Of a DNA stretch of 64,000 nt, positions 44,645 through 62,600 are shown piece by piece. Positions within the stretch are counted from its first letter, which is position 1. Each line of letters starts with the position of its first letter. Both the position numbers and the translations under genes were made by a program. The DNA comes from Haliclystus octoradiatus (taxonomy: Eukaryota; Cnidaria; Staurozoa; Stauromedusae; Haliclystidae): contig OU744448.1 of assembly GCA_916610825.1 (NCBI GenBank), positions 7,364,650 to 7,428,649 on the forward strand. Reading direction: 5' to 3'. Below the pieces are notes generated by a model. That model was not told the DNA's origin and did no database searches. It worked only from the letters and a program-made list of their open reading frames with translations.

Positions 44645-47600
44645 ATGACGTCTCACTTCATGATTATCTTTGCAGTTGTAATTGCTGTTTCTACGGCTCT
44701 TCCTAGTAAGTTTAGTTAATATACTGTTATATGCTATATATTAATGTTTTTATTGATATAGGTTTATGTAGCTGTGAACTATAATAATAGACAAAGAAGA
44801 CACTGCCTTTTTCCGTTACTCAGCATTCCACGAGTTTAATTACGATCTTCAGACGGTTATACTAAAAGTTGTGAATTATATGATCTCTTTAGAATTATAC
44901 GTATGCACACAGGCTGTATGGATGGATCTTCTGTGAAATAAGATCAGATGTTATCAAAGGATCCCCCTTAAGGATAGCTTTGAGTGATAAGGAAAACAAT
45001 TTAAATTTTATTTTATTTTTATAGTGTCCAAACAGCCTGGAACATTTGAAATGATTCTCAAAGCTAACAAAGGTACATATATACTAAGAAAAACATTAAT
45101 TTTATTAATCTCAAACGTTTTTGAGGATCATTATTCAGATATCCGATTGTTCTGACTTACATAGTCATGAAGTATAATTTGAATCATCAATTATTATTGC
45201 AGCATCAAATAGATGGATTGAAGGTGACATAGTCGATACACAATTAACACGAAAGCAGATGTCTTATGCATCACAAGACCTTAGTAAGTTTTCTGGTTAT
45301 GATGCACAAAACTCTGGAGTATGGCCAAATGGTGTCATCCCATATAAATTTGGCACAGCTGGTAAGTAATATAGTTTTAAAGGCTAATCATTTGAATCAA
45401 TTACCCAGGGGGATGGGCCGGGTACTTCGGTCATATTTTGACGAGGCAGCATCATTTCCAAAAATACAGGAAAACCATAAATTTGAATGAAGACCCTAAA
45501 ATTTTATGTTTTCACGAGCAAAACTAAGGAAAAGTTCTAAAAATTAAATAACTCCTTAGAATGAATTGTCCCCGTACATCCGATGTATGGAAGCCCCCCT
45601 CCGGGATCAGTTAAATTTAGTGAATTGCATGCTTTATAATCGACGAAAACGCTGAAATCCTACAGAAAGGTTTATTTATTATCTATACAACAAATTCTGA
45701 GTATAATGTAGAATCTGTCACGAGGCCCAATCGCATCACCCACATACCAGCCATAATTCTAAATGAAAAAAGACTATGATCCAGCCTTGTCTATTTTAAT
45801 CTCATTCAAGGCTATAGAATACTACACTGTGACAGTGTTTTCAAATTGAAATTCGAATTTGTCTTCGGTATTAACCATCGTTTCTCTCATTAATCATTTT
45901 CAGGTTTTGCTGCACAATCAGCAGTTAAATCTGCAATTCAAGAATACAACTCTAGGACATGTGTTAAATTCGTTCCATATACAAACGAAGCAGATTACAT
46001 TATTTTCAACGAGAAAGATGGGTATGTATTGTATACTGTAACACCCGTATATGACACTCTCATTTTTTGTATCGCATTGCCTCGATTGAGACCAGACTAG
46101 CTATAAGGATAGGAACGTATACTTTAATGTACAAATGTTTTTACACATGCGATAATGATACATGCAACCGTTATAGACATGTGGTCGTTATTCAGAGTGA
46201 GAATTGGATGGATATGTTGATTGATTGAAGCCATATTCCGTTGAATGACCCAATAAACAACACGGTATCGACGGGTTTCAGATTTATTCCGACCAACAAA
46301 CCCCAATGGAGATAATCAACAATATAGAGCGGGACACAAACGCTTTGAAAACTAAACATATTTTAGGTCGTTAAATTATTAATGAAACAGAATGCAGTTC
46401 ATTATTTTTCTTAAAGCTGAAATACAAATATTTCACTTCTTTTCAAAACATTACTTGTAATTTTAAAAATCTGTTTCGAAATCAAAGCTAAGTAGGCCAA
46501 AGTTGGTATTAATATCAACAATCTAGCACTTGGACTCCGTTTCTTTTCCGTTTAGCTGTTATTCGCACATCGGTAGAATTGGCGGTGAACAAGAGATTTC
46601 CCTTGGCAAAGGCTGTGAGCATAAATACATTGCAATGCACGAGATGATGCATGCGATTGGATTCTTTCATGAACAATCAAGAAGGGACAGAGATCAATAC
46701 ATCACCATCAATTTTAATAATATACCTACGAGTAAGTCATACACTGATAACATTATTTCCTACATCAAAATGAAAATTGAATACACGCAACTAGTGAAAC
46801 TGTTATAACTTGTAAGTGTATGTATTTCATAAAACCTGTAAATAGTAACCAGCTTTGAGATGTAGAGAAAATGACCGTTACATGCAGGGATCTTTATATA
46901 CAGGGTATATTCAATAGAAATATCATTTTAGACATTGCTAGAGTGACCACTATATGCAGATGACCGCTGTATCTAGGTGATCGTAATAACAGACTTGGCC
47001 TTACATGAAAATCAGTATGGATCTTGTTCCAGCCACTCACGGAGGATAAAGGTTGTTGTATAAATAATGCGGTCTTCTGAATTTTATGCTATAGAGCATT
47101 TCTGCTCTTGGGAAATATATATATCGGTTCACTTTCATTTTCAGTCTATAGGAATTGGCATCCTGATTGTATATAGCTGTTTTGCAGAGGAATTCGATGA
47201 CATATAGTTTGAAAAGTATTACTGATTTTATTTCATATAGGTACTTTTATTTTATTAATTTCAAATTTTTTTTATCAGATATGAGAAACAATTTTGATAA
47301 ATACACTCTTGGACAAGCAACAACACATAATGAGCCTTACGATAAACAATCACTTATGCATTACGAGAAGTAAGTATATAAATTATTACATGAAAAACAC
47401 TTGCTTATTAAAAGTCAGAGTTCCTCATTGAGCGGGCGGCCCGGCGGGCGGGAATATTTGACGATGGGTGTGAGCTAGGATGAACAGAAGTTTCAGAATG
47501 GAAAAATGTATTACTATCGTAAAATTGAAACATATATTGAGAAAACAAGGCAAAAACTTCAAATTTCTATCTTATTGTATTATTTAAACGATTCATCATA

Positions 47601-49421
47601 GTTTCCCTTTTGTCATGTGATCAATTTTTCCTTCTAGGTCTCATTTGCCTCGAATCTCGATAGAGTCCAGCTAATTACTATTGCAATGATTAAAATTCCA
47701 ATTTTCGTCACCCATCTGGGTAACATTTGTTGCAGCTAATATTACTATAAATAGTAAATAGTATAAACGATATTAATCCACCACAGATCCTCGTACCAAT
47801 CTCTTCGTTTCTTAGAGGACTATCTGTTCTCGGTGATAATAATAATGATGAAAGCTTACACTGGTCTCATACGTGGCACTGATAGTTAGTCAGTATCTAC
47901 AGTAATTACAAATTAGAACCAACTAGACAGATAACTATGCATCTAGCAATCCATAAAAAGTTTGCCCAGAGTTGGGATCTTAAATAAAAAAATAAAAAAA
48001 TAAAAAATGCGTGGCACTGATGTTTAGTTTCAACATATTTCATGGCAGATATAGGAATCGGTTGTCAAGGCGCAAGCGGAATGCCTCAATTCTTCACAAT
48101 GTAATTCCCTCTGAACATCATAAGATAATAATCATTTGATGGTCAGATGAAGTCAAGGCTGAGTTGACGTTGGGCATTTGAACCACATCTCATCAGACCT
48201 GAAGCCTATAGTTGATCCAATATCTGAGGTTGAAACTCAAGGTTTGCTTGTTTATAATATATTTACTGTCGTTTTTCTTGCAGATACGCATTTGCTATCG
48301 ATACAAACATTCCAACAATCACATCAAAATCAGATCCAAATGAAGCTATTGGCAACAGAAATGGTTTCACTCAAATTGACATCACTCAAATCAATAAACA
48401 TTATAACTGTGGTACAACAAACCCAAACACACCTGGACCAAACACACCGCCACCACAAACAAATGGCCCTAACACATGGGGACCTAATACATGGGGACCA
48501 ATTGTTACAAATCCACCAACAGGAAGTAAGTAGCCACCACTTTGGAAAAAATTTATGAATATCTGTATACCGGGTAAAAATTAGAATAGAATATTTAATC
48601 TTATCTTGATTCCAACTGGAGAAGTTATCACAAACGAACAAATTTAATGCAAGGAAATATGGAAATTAGGGGAAAAATTTAGATTGCTCAACAGGGCTCT
48701 ATACCGCGATTGATTTCCCCACTTACAGAGTACGCTACTTATTAGGTGGATAGGTCACATAATCTGCAAGTTGTGGTGTATGAGGCGATGTAAGATGAAT
48801 TAGTCTGGTAGTACGAGTCGTTTAATTTATGTAACGGAGCATCAGAATGACGCATTCGAATTTGATTGGTTCATTCAAATTCCTATCGTTTCATTCCTTC
48901 GATCCTTTGAACGCAATGAAAGCTATAGGGTTTTGTGCCTTTGGAATATACACTAAAATTGTATCGAGGGGTTTTCAGATCATCCAGAGGAGAATCGAAA
49001 ATGTCATTTCAAATGATACTAAGAATTTATTATGATATCGAGCATCAAATTGTTCAAACTATTATGAGGTGAACACATGTATGGGAGAGTGAACAATGTT
49101 TGTTAAAACAGAGCATAGTATATAGAAATAGAATAGAAACAGAGAGGAGGAAAAACCCTTTGCCGTTACTCGGAGTTTCAGGCGTTTATTTTGCCTCATC
49201 TTTGTTTCAATTCTCTGCTGTATAAATGAATATTATTTATAATTTACGCATTGCTTCTTTAATTTCATGTTTGCAATCATTTGAAATTGACGATTGCAAA
49301 ATTATTTTCATTTTTAGATTGCCAAGATGATGACGTACAGAATTGTCCATATTTTGTAGGAGATTGTAAATTAGATTACATTGCTAATTATTGTAAGAAA
49401 AGCTGTGGCAAATGCACTTAA
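44645..49421 (+). CDS. Secreted astacin metalloprotease with ShK domain (copy 1)
   Basis: Zinc endopeptidase of family M12A, made as a secreted proenzyme. Exons: 44645-44705, 45025-45072, 45203-45361, 45904-46021, 46556-46731, 47279-47369, 48284-48525, 49318-49421. Together they encode 332 residues. Signal peptide 1-20. The propeptide carries WIEGDIV, equivalent to the family's F-x-G-D zinc-switch motif. The catalytic domain starts near WPNGVIPY (about residue 77). The zinc site is [12 protein letters not shown] at 157-168, and the Met-turn with its tyrosine ligand is SLMHY at 212-216. The four usual catalytic-domain cysteines are present. A Pro/Thr/Asn-rich linker (repeated NTWGP) follows, then a six-cysteine ShK domain at 300-332. 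All catalytic residues are intact. The gene is tandem with a paralogue whose exons 4, 5, 6 and 8 have identical lengths. Astacin-ShK proteins are known from cnidarians, nematodes and others. The substrate is unknown. Confidence 0.95.
46829..47003. mobile_element. TACAGTGAAACCTGT MITE copy
   Basis: The body (CATTTTAGACATTGCTAGAG and GACCACTATATGCAG) matches the family. Both termini are slightly eroded. It lies in astacin 1 intron 5. Confidence 0.75.
48015..48205 (-). mobile_element. tRNA-derived SINE-like copy, truncated
   Basis: It shares TTTCATGGCAGATA and AAGTCAAGGCTGAGTTGAC with the element at 30301-30652 and has a mutated B box (GGGCATTTGAACCACA). It lies in astacin 1 intron 6, close to the exon 7 acceptor. 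Confidence 0.7.
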
Positions 49422-51968
49422 TTGGTAAACATATTTGATAAAATTATTTGAATTCAATATTCTGATATACGTTGAACGTTTTTGTCAAATATGCAGTTGA
49501 TATGAATAATTAAAAGTATAAAATTAAAAAAAATATTTTGTTTGATTGAATCTGATCATGCATATTCAGTTTTGTTTCTCGCTGAAGAAGAATCACGAAA
49601 TTATATCGATATGTTAAGATGTGGCGATGTACTTTAACACAAAATATCAACTCACGTCCAGATGAAGTTCCGATTATTGTGATTGACTGGATTAAATAGG
49701 TCCACATATAAGAGTCAGAAAATTCCAATGAACTTCAGACTAAAACTGAGACTTTTGACAGACCATAATGGAAGGCTCTGGTATATGCAGCTCCGTATTA
49801 TCGAGACCACGCTAACGCTTTACTGTTAAGCACAACGATTTTATCATGATATTGATGATAACTCATTTGGGATTTCATTGATCTGGAACGAAACCCAAAA
49901 GAAATTGACAATCTTAATGACCTCTGTAAGAATCTTATGGTCTTTCACAATAAATACGTAGAGTTATACATACGGCCTCAAAAAGTCTCGTTTTTCTGAA
50001 ATACCATAACATTTACATGTTGGAATATTAACCAATTTGGTAAAAGATTGAGCATAAAAGTAACGAGTTTAAGAAAATAATGTCTCCTGATATTCTCATA
50101 TTTGTAAGTCTTGAGTTAGTTAGGTCTTAATCAAGTACGACGATGACATGGAGTTCAAGAACTTCGTGAAAGTAGAAGTAACAGTTGCCAGTGGTATAGT
50201 GATATATAAGAAGATGCAATTACAATTTGGATGAAAAATCAATGTTACAGTTAGCAAAATGATGCATCGTGTCGGTTCGGACTCCTGACTTCGAATCTGA
50301 AGCATTGTCTATACTTATCTCCTTTATTGATTGTCTAGTATTTTGTCTAGTGGCCAGGTAGTCTATACTCTCGAAGCCCGACAGCCCGTCTCCAAGTCAA
50401 ATATCATGTGCAATCAGCTTTATAGCTAGATAGGAAACCAATCCCTGTCTGATTTTTTCTCTGATGTTTAGGCTATTGCGAGCAGGGGAAACAAAGAAAG
50501 TTAGATTAATAAAGGCGAAAATAAGCGGTAAATACAGCATTAATTTTGGAAATTAAAGCGCATGTGTCTGTTAAAGTGACGTCATCATCATCATCATAAT
50601 TTATTCAAAAACTCTTCAAGTTAGATACAACCTTTTTCAAAGGACTGATTAATTACTGCATACGATCGTTCTACTACCTTCTAAATCCCACATCTTCGGG
50701 ACACTGAAAGGGAAATAGTGTAGATGGCATAAGTAAGCAATAAAACGGCCTATGCCTTATCATGAGCTTTTATTTTTACAGTAGAGGAGTGTTTCTTTTT
50801 GCTAAGAGTAATATACTATGGTGAATGTTCATTACTGATCTCAGCCTTGACATTACAGATAAGTTTGATTGATTTCATGGTTGATAGACCCAGGCTGCAG
50901 CATAAATGACCGAATGACCAAACAACAGATATGACGGTCTTAATTTAATTAAATAATCTCAAGGTCAACTCAGCCTTGAACTCAGCCTTGACTTGGAATT
51001 TGAAATTCAAACGAGAACAATCTTGTAAAAGCGGGCGGAATGATCCAGTCCAGAAGGAATTGCCAAATATTATGATCTATAGTGTATAAGATTCCACCTT
51101 GACCATCAAGTTCTATATCTGCAATGAAAAACTCAATCTATCTGCAGTGTCCTGCGGCTTCAAGCCTGCGATCAGTTACGGGCATTTTCCATCATCACTT
51201 TGGGGTGAACAATGCCACTTCTTTAGAAAAAAGGATGGCGAAAGGTCGCCTCTGATAGGGCGATACCATTTTTACTGATTGGGGCATTAATCGGTTTTGA
51301 AATTAAGAAATATCAAAGTCAGTTTGCAATAACAAGTGACCACGCAAACACAAGGCTGATTGTAAAGCAAACATAGACAGTTTTATTGCGTTATGAACAA
51401 ACACAAATATTAAATAAAATAAATAAAGTAAAATAGAAACACAATTAATCGATGTGGGTGGTTCTCATAACTGCAAACTTTTTCAATGTTACGCGAAAAT
51501 AAACCCTCGCGATTTATTGATTAATTATATGATTTGCAAATCATGTGACAAAACGAAAAGATTCCTTGCAATATTATTATGTGTTGTAATTGCATATTAT
51601 AAAACGCGTTGTTTTCCTGATTTAGCTATATAGATATCATCCAGCTGAAAAACCATTAACACATTTTCTAATTATGGTTTCTCTGGTTCTTGTAATGTGA
51701 ACAATCAATACACATTATGGAACGGTATATATTGACATAAACCAATCAAACACAATGAATTTGGGACGGTATGGTTTTGTTTTGACTACTAAATTAATCC
51801 CCCACGAAGAAACTATTAAGATTACACAGCTGATACACTGTATGGGTGAACATTTACACCCTACGCGTATAGTTAGGAATGGGATAGGGTATAAAAATGG
51901 AATTAATACTGGCACATACATATAGTTCAAGTTCAAGTAGAGCAGTATTTCAATTTACAAAAGCAGCA
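49422..51968. other. Intergenic region between the two astacins
   Basis: No gene is supported. The region holds a short (CAT)n tract at 50583-50598 and SINE-like pieces in both orientations (about 50775-50900 minus, 51040-51285 plus). The promoter of astacin 2 lies at the right end. Confidence 0.6.
51890..51897 (+). promoter_or_regulatory. TATA box of astacin 2
   Basis: TATAAAAA lies 72-79 bp before the proposed start codon at 51969. Transcription about 30 bp downstream would leave a 5' leader of about 45 nt. The site overlaps an in-frame upstream ATG at 51897, which therefore should not be in the mRNA. Confidence 0.65.
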
Positions 51969-56793
<4,825 letters not shown>

Positions 56794-56835
56794 TTATTAA
56801 TAAAATTTTGTAAAATTAAATATTTTGATAAGTTG

Positions 56836-56841
56836 AATAAA
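56836..56841 (+). terminator. Candidate poly(A) signal of astacin 2
   Basis: AATAAA lies 43 bp after the stop codon. Another lies only 6 bp after the stop (56799) and is less likely to be used. Confidence 0.5.
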
Positions 56842-57246
56842 CGAATTTAAAATCGTGAAGTCAAAATTAATTGAATTTTCACAATCACAAAGTACATAAA
56901 ATCATGATTCATAATTTTTTCTTCGCAGGAAAAACGTGACGACTGCCATGAAAAGGCTATTTATTCCATATTCAAGGCATCGAAGAAATGCATATTATTT
57001 AACATTGATTCATAAATAACTCTCTACAGGCGGAAATGACCAAATTTACATCAATTTCTAAATTGTAGCATGTATGCAATTCAACACATACATTTTAAAA
57101 TATATTACGTACAACATATTTACAAGTAAAATTAAAACTCTTACAAGTCCAACAAATTATATATATATAGATAACTATCTTTATAGATATATACAAATCT
57201 ACATGTATCTAAAAGTAAACACAGACTTACGTTATTGGAATATTGG

Positions 57247-57421
57247 TTAGTTGACACCTGTCTCAGTGACACTGACACATACATGGCCGGTGACGGGCAC
57301 GGTGCTGCGGGTGAGTGCGTCGCCCTTTTGCTTGAGCTGCTCGCGCGGCACCACCACCCATCCTGCACGGCTACCGTAACCGGAGGCACTGGCCTGCACG
57401 CCAAACTCTGCATCCAATGCA
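57247..57421 (-). other. GC-rich open stretch, possible coding exon
   Basis: On the minus strand an AG acceptor (CTGTAAACAG) is followed by an open frame of about 57 codons to TAA at 57247. It includes GYGSRAGWVVVPREQLKQKG and TRSTVPVTGHVCVSVTETGV. It is much richer in G and C than everything around it. The composition looks protein-like, but I recognise no family and cannot join it to a neighbouring exon in phase. It could be an exon, a decayed insertion or foreign DNA. Confidence 0.3.
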
Positions 57422-57754
57422 CTGTTTACAGATGATATTGTGTCTTAAGAGGTTGAAAATTAACCATTGTATTTAACAAATAGAGCAATTGTATTAATTC
57501 ACTTACAATTAGAGAAATTATTTATCCTTTTTCTTATTTTCTGATAAAAATGTTCCAATTTCACCCAAAAACTTTAGATGATGATCCGAATCTGTTTAAG
57601 AAGACATTTAATTCAATTAATAACTAAGTCTTCCAAAATGTAGAAATCTAAATTTACTATCGGAATAACAAACAATAATAATTCGATTAAGCTGGGGATA
57701 AAGAAATACCTACTGCTAGGCATACTGTTCTACTAGCAATTGAGGTGTTATCTT

Positions 57755-57890
57755 ACACATCTGATCTGATCTGCAGTGTTGTGGCTGAGATCAACAAAGA
57801 GCATTTACAATCATTGCTTTTAGCAAAAAGAGCTACTCTTCTGGAAATAGAAGAGACTGGTACTGGCGATACCGTCTTAATAAATAAATT
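57755..57890 (+). mobile_element. 3' fragment of the SINE-like family
   Basis: It shares GATCTGCAGTGTTGTGGCTGAG and AAAAAGAGCTACTCTTCTGG with 9378-9720. The tRNA-like head is missing. Confidence 0.7.
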
Positions 57891-58123
57891 TTTACCACCC
57901 ATTTTTAATCAGAATTGTCTCGTCAAATTAGATTTCATGAATGAATGTGAAATGGCCTTGATTTTTTGAACTGTTCATGAACTATTTTTTCAAAATATGA
58001 CGTCATATTCGAACGTAATTCTGCAATTTGATTGGTTGGTCTGTGTGTTGGAAATACCGTCGAAATTTGTCGATAATAATTTGTCAGATTCTCAAAGTCG
58101 AAGAAGATTAGGAAACTGCAATG

Positions 58124-59018
58124 TAGGGGAGACCGGGGAGACTTGGACCAGTTTTCACATTTTTAATTATTAAAATTATTGTGGTTGTGCAAATGTAACA
58201 CATTTTATGTCATTCATTAGCCAACATGCTCAATTCAAAAGGGTAAGAATATCAATTACATAAATGTAGCAATTTTTCAAAGATTTAGTGCGGAAGACCG
58301 ACCATTTTAGTGGGGAGACTTGGGACACAGTGGGGTGACATGGATCATGCATATTTTATCAAAATTTCATTAAATAACTGACAAATTAACTTTCCAGTAT
58401 CAGACACTACAGCTGTTGCTTTGACTTAGGGAGTTTATTTGATCAACATTGAGCCAGCAAGAAGTAATTTTAGCATTAATAAAGAATATTATTTTTGACG
58501 TATCTGTCATCAATTTAATTGTAATTGATTTAGCAAATTTATCTCCACAAAGTAAAAAAGTCAAATATAGCACATATAAATGAAAACAAACTCATATCTC
58601 AACCAAATGCGATTAGTTTCGCATTTGTCGTTGATGCAAAAACGCGCTGTTCCATGTCTCCCCGTTTGACTTCCCAGTAAAAAATGAAGTTGCACTCCTC
58701 ATCAACAGGAATGTATTCAAAAATTTTATATCAAAATATTTATCAAAGTGAATCCATTGCAATGGCACCATTCAAAATGGCAATTAAACACTTATTCTAA
58801 AATTAATTGAATCAAAAGAGGAACCGCAAAACGTAAGACGGTCATCAAAAGCTAGTACACTAAAATTTCTTGGCAATCAGTTATTGTTGCTTATTGAAAT
58901 TTAGGGAAACAACATGAAATGAAGTGATATACAACATATTAGAAGATAATTTACATGGGTAATCAGGAACGCTCTTGTCCCATGTCTCCCTAAGTCCAAG
59001 TCTCCCCGGTCTCCCCTA
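58124..59018. mobile_element. DNA element with 24-bp perfect terminal inverted repeats
   Basis: The left end TAGGGGAGACCGGGGAGACT(TGGA) is the exact complement of the right end (TCCA)AGTCTCCCCGGTCTCCCCTA, counting the TA that likely is the target duplication. It is about 895 bp. Inner words GGGGAGACTTGGGACA and CATGTCTCCC repeat the terminal motif. No transposase frame is seen, so it is non-autonomous. A truncated second copy opens this window. Confidence 0.92.
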
Positions 59019-59631
59019 TTACTAAAGAAATAATATACCGGTAAACAAAGCTATATATATTTAAGAAGGACAAACGTTTTGAAGTTTGAATTTGATCCAA
59101 GGATATTATAGCAAGCGAAAACATTGAATTCAAATTGAATTCGTTAATTCAAGATTCGAGCGACCTTCTGCAATATAAACAAACTTGATTATGAAATGTC
59201 AGTCAAAAGAGGTTAAAAAGGTTTTAAACAAAGATGGATTTCCTTTGTTTCAGAGCTGACAGGAAAAGAGGAAATAAATTTGACCTATATTTGATTTCTT
59301 AACATCTATTATTGTAAATTTAGGAAAAACAGTCAGGTAGTGAGAATTTGATATGAAAATTATATATTTTTGAAATCAAAAGGCATTGGGTATTTTACTG
59401 TGTAAATCCTGCCAATGAACTACACAGTTTACAAAGGATAGGGAAAATACATATAATTGCAAGATCGTCAGTCACAGCAGTGAATACCATGGCGATTGAT
59501 TTTGTTTTTTTGAGTTGACTGAAGTCTACAGATAAGAAAGGTTGGTTATTTTTATGAAATTATGACATTTCAAGAAATTTTATTAAAGCTTACGGTAAGA
59601 AATTTACATACTGCGATGGCAATTACTTTAC

Positions 59632-62600
59632 CTTTGTCTCTATTGTCTTTTGTCTCTCTTATTTGCCTTTCGGTTTTATTCGAAATAGAAATCCCTTTGT
59701 TGATATGAGTTGGGATTTCTGTCTCCTGCTCTATCATTTCATCTACATCAGCACATTCAAAATCAAGTTCAATCCCATAATTATATGTCTTCTTTGGGTG
59801 TCGTAATTTTGTAATTAAATCTTTTACAGTGTTTAATGATGATTGGAGACGAAGAGTAGCAGGGCTTGTAACAATGTCATTATCATACAATTGTCTCTAC
59901 AATAAACAGATAGAAGAGTGAATTGAATGAATATTTATTTCATTAAAATGCATATCCCGGATATTGGGAGATTGCTACTCTTTAGATAGAGAAATATTTT
60001 GTATTCGTAGACTACATGCTGTTCTTGGCTTTTTGCTTCAAGCGATCATTACCCCTCCAAAATTCAGTCAATTTGATGACCCTTTTGGGTTATTTTTTTG
60101 TCTCACTCTTTTTTCTACACCATCACCTGTTTAATTTCCACAGAAAGGTTAACATCGAAAAACATTAAACATTTCAACAAGCTTCTGTCTCTTTAAGAAA
60201 GACTGCTGAATCAAATGAAAATCTGCTTTCGGAATAACCAATTTAACATTCAGCTGCAGATGTAGGCCTACATATATGTTTTATCTAGATTTCAGGAACA
60301 GCAAAAGAGATGTTACAAATGAATAGTTCATGAACAGTTAATAAAAATGAGGGTAATTTCCTGTTTATGAACTATTCATGAACCTAAAAAGGAAATGTTC
60401 CATAAACTGTTCATAAAAGCTCACAAAGTTCATGCACACTTCATGAAGTTCATGAACAAACTGCAGGCATATAAAACATATTTGTGCCCCAACAACATAC
60501 CCATAACTCATATGCAGAACCTACCATTTGTCTATTTGATTTCATTTGTGTTCCACTATTGCCATTGGATGAGTCACTGGATGTTGCTTTCACAAGATTA
60601 TTAAATCGTTGACCAGTCTATAAACAGTTATCATAATGAAATAAGAAAAAATTTGAACCAATTTTTGAGATAAAAATTAGAAAAATATAAATAGGTAATA
60701 GTCATAATGCTCTATGTTGACATAAACAACTATGTTAATTAAAATTGTCAATGAATCATGATAGACAGTATACAAGAAAAGTGTGGATCCCAGAAGTCTG
60801 AGGTGAATCTACTAAATATCAGAAGTTGTAAATTTTTGTAAAACAAATTTAGTAAGATTTCCGAAGACAATTCTTACTAAAAAAAACTCTGAAAAAAAAT
60901 GATTCCGAAGCTTGATCCCAATATTTTGTTTGCAATGAAAATTGGATTTTATTCTAAAAAAATTTTCAAAAAAGTTAGGGTTCTTGAAAGTTAATTTTCT
61001 CGGAACCTCATGATAGATTTAAAACACTTGTACATCAATAAGACGAATCAATTTTGATGATGTGTTCTTACATATCGAGCGTATACCTCTTCAAGAGCAT
61101 TTTCTATTAATTGAATATGCTGATCTCTCTCTTCTGCTTGATTCTCTATAATTGTGATTCTCTTCTTTAATCTTCTATTGTCATTTTTGAGATTTTTTAT
61201 GCTGCTATCTCGTTTTTGGATGGTTTGTTGTAGAGCTGATATTGCCTAAGATTATTAATCAATCAAAAGTCATCATAGCCATTAGCCAGATCATAATCAG
61301 ACATTCCTTTCCTGCATACCAGATTCCGAATGCCTACACAAACAACTAACTAAATCAAGGGGGCATATCAGTCAGATTTGGGTGGTCAATTGTCATCATC
61401 TAAGCTCTGTGTAGTAGTAGTAGTAGAATAGATAGTCACAATATAAGAATGTGCCATCCTTCTTACGCCTTATATATTTGCTACACAAAGAACGCCACAA
61501 ATCACGGTCAGACATGTAACTACAAACAAGCTTGTAAATAAGACAATTCGTGATACGGACTATTACGAAAAGATACTACTTGCCCATAGCCCCGTCGAAG
61601 CATATCATTCGGTTGCCAGTGAAGGATGTCATGCTGGAGTTGAGGGGCATACGTCTGCTTTGAGACCATGACATTGTTTTTAGAGGCTGTATTAAAGCTT
61701 ATACATCCTTTAAAACTGACATGAGAGTCAAGCTCAGTAAAAAAAAACAAGGAAAACCCTTTGCATAATGCTAGAACAATAGCAAAATTAGTGTTTCAAT
61801 GAATTTCCTTAGTTTTAAAGCCAATAGAAAACGAGGAAACGATTTTCAGAGGAGCTCTTTCATGCCTGTAACATACATACTTTGTACAAGAAAAATAAAG
61901 TATATTAATTTGGGCAGTGGAAGGTGTGATAGGCAATTTTTGCTGTTACAGTTAGAGTTCATCAAGGTCAAAGTTCTAACCTTTTCAGAATTCTCTAAAG
62001 CCATTTGCAACCATGATAGCCTACAATGAGAATTGATATCACACTATTGATCGCACAAATAATTAAGATTTAGCATTGTATAGATTGATTGATGAATAAG
62101 AGGAGGGATTGTTCTATACGATTGTGTTGACCATTTAACAATTCTTCATTACCAGACAATTTATTAATAATAACACACAGTAATTTAATTTCTCAATAGT
62201 ATGTATAGAAACTGTACAATACGATAATATTTTGCTGTGATTATTATTATGATCAGAGTGTGACATGAAACTGCCCCACAAAAAACAGTTCAGGAGTTCA
62301 TGAACTTTTGAACTGTTTTTCATAGGAGTTACTGTGTGAATCAAATACCATATGAAAACATTAACATCAAAATGGCCTCGACTTTTATGATTCATGAAAA
62401 GCAAAAAGTTCAAAGAAAACAAGCCATCCAATACTCAGGAACGGTCCAAGAACTGTTTAAAACGTTCCATGAATGTTAGAAAAGTTTACGTACTCTGTGA
62501 AATTTTTCGCAGGGGATAGGATTTGCTGAATCATAAACATCTTTAAACACAATTCAATCCGGATTAAATAATGAAAACCTGCACACATTAGCATTTGCAC

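Larger units (their letters stand above)
56794..59631. other. Region between astacin 2 and the coiled-coil gene
   Basis: It contains AATAAA at 56799 and 56836 (likely astacin 2 poly(A) signals), a GC-rich open stretch at 57247-57421 described separately, a SINE-like 3' fragment at about 57755-57890, and the TIR element 58124-59018. If the coiled-coil gene has a terminal exon at 57518-57540, most of this is its last intron. Confidence 0.5.

Noticed and set aside
51897-51968. N-terminal extension of astacin 2 from the first ATG
   Set aside because: That ATG overlaps the TATA box and the added residues would precede the signal peptide.
57235-57435. Plus-strand frame across the GC-rich patch
   Set aside because: Its composition looks random. 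The minus-strand frame has better coding character and an acceptor site.
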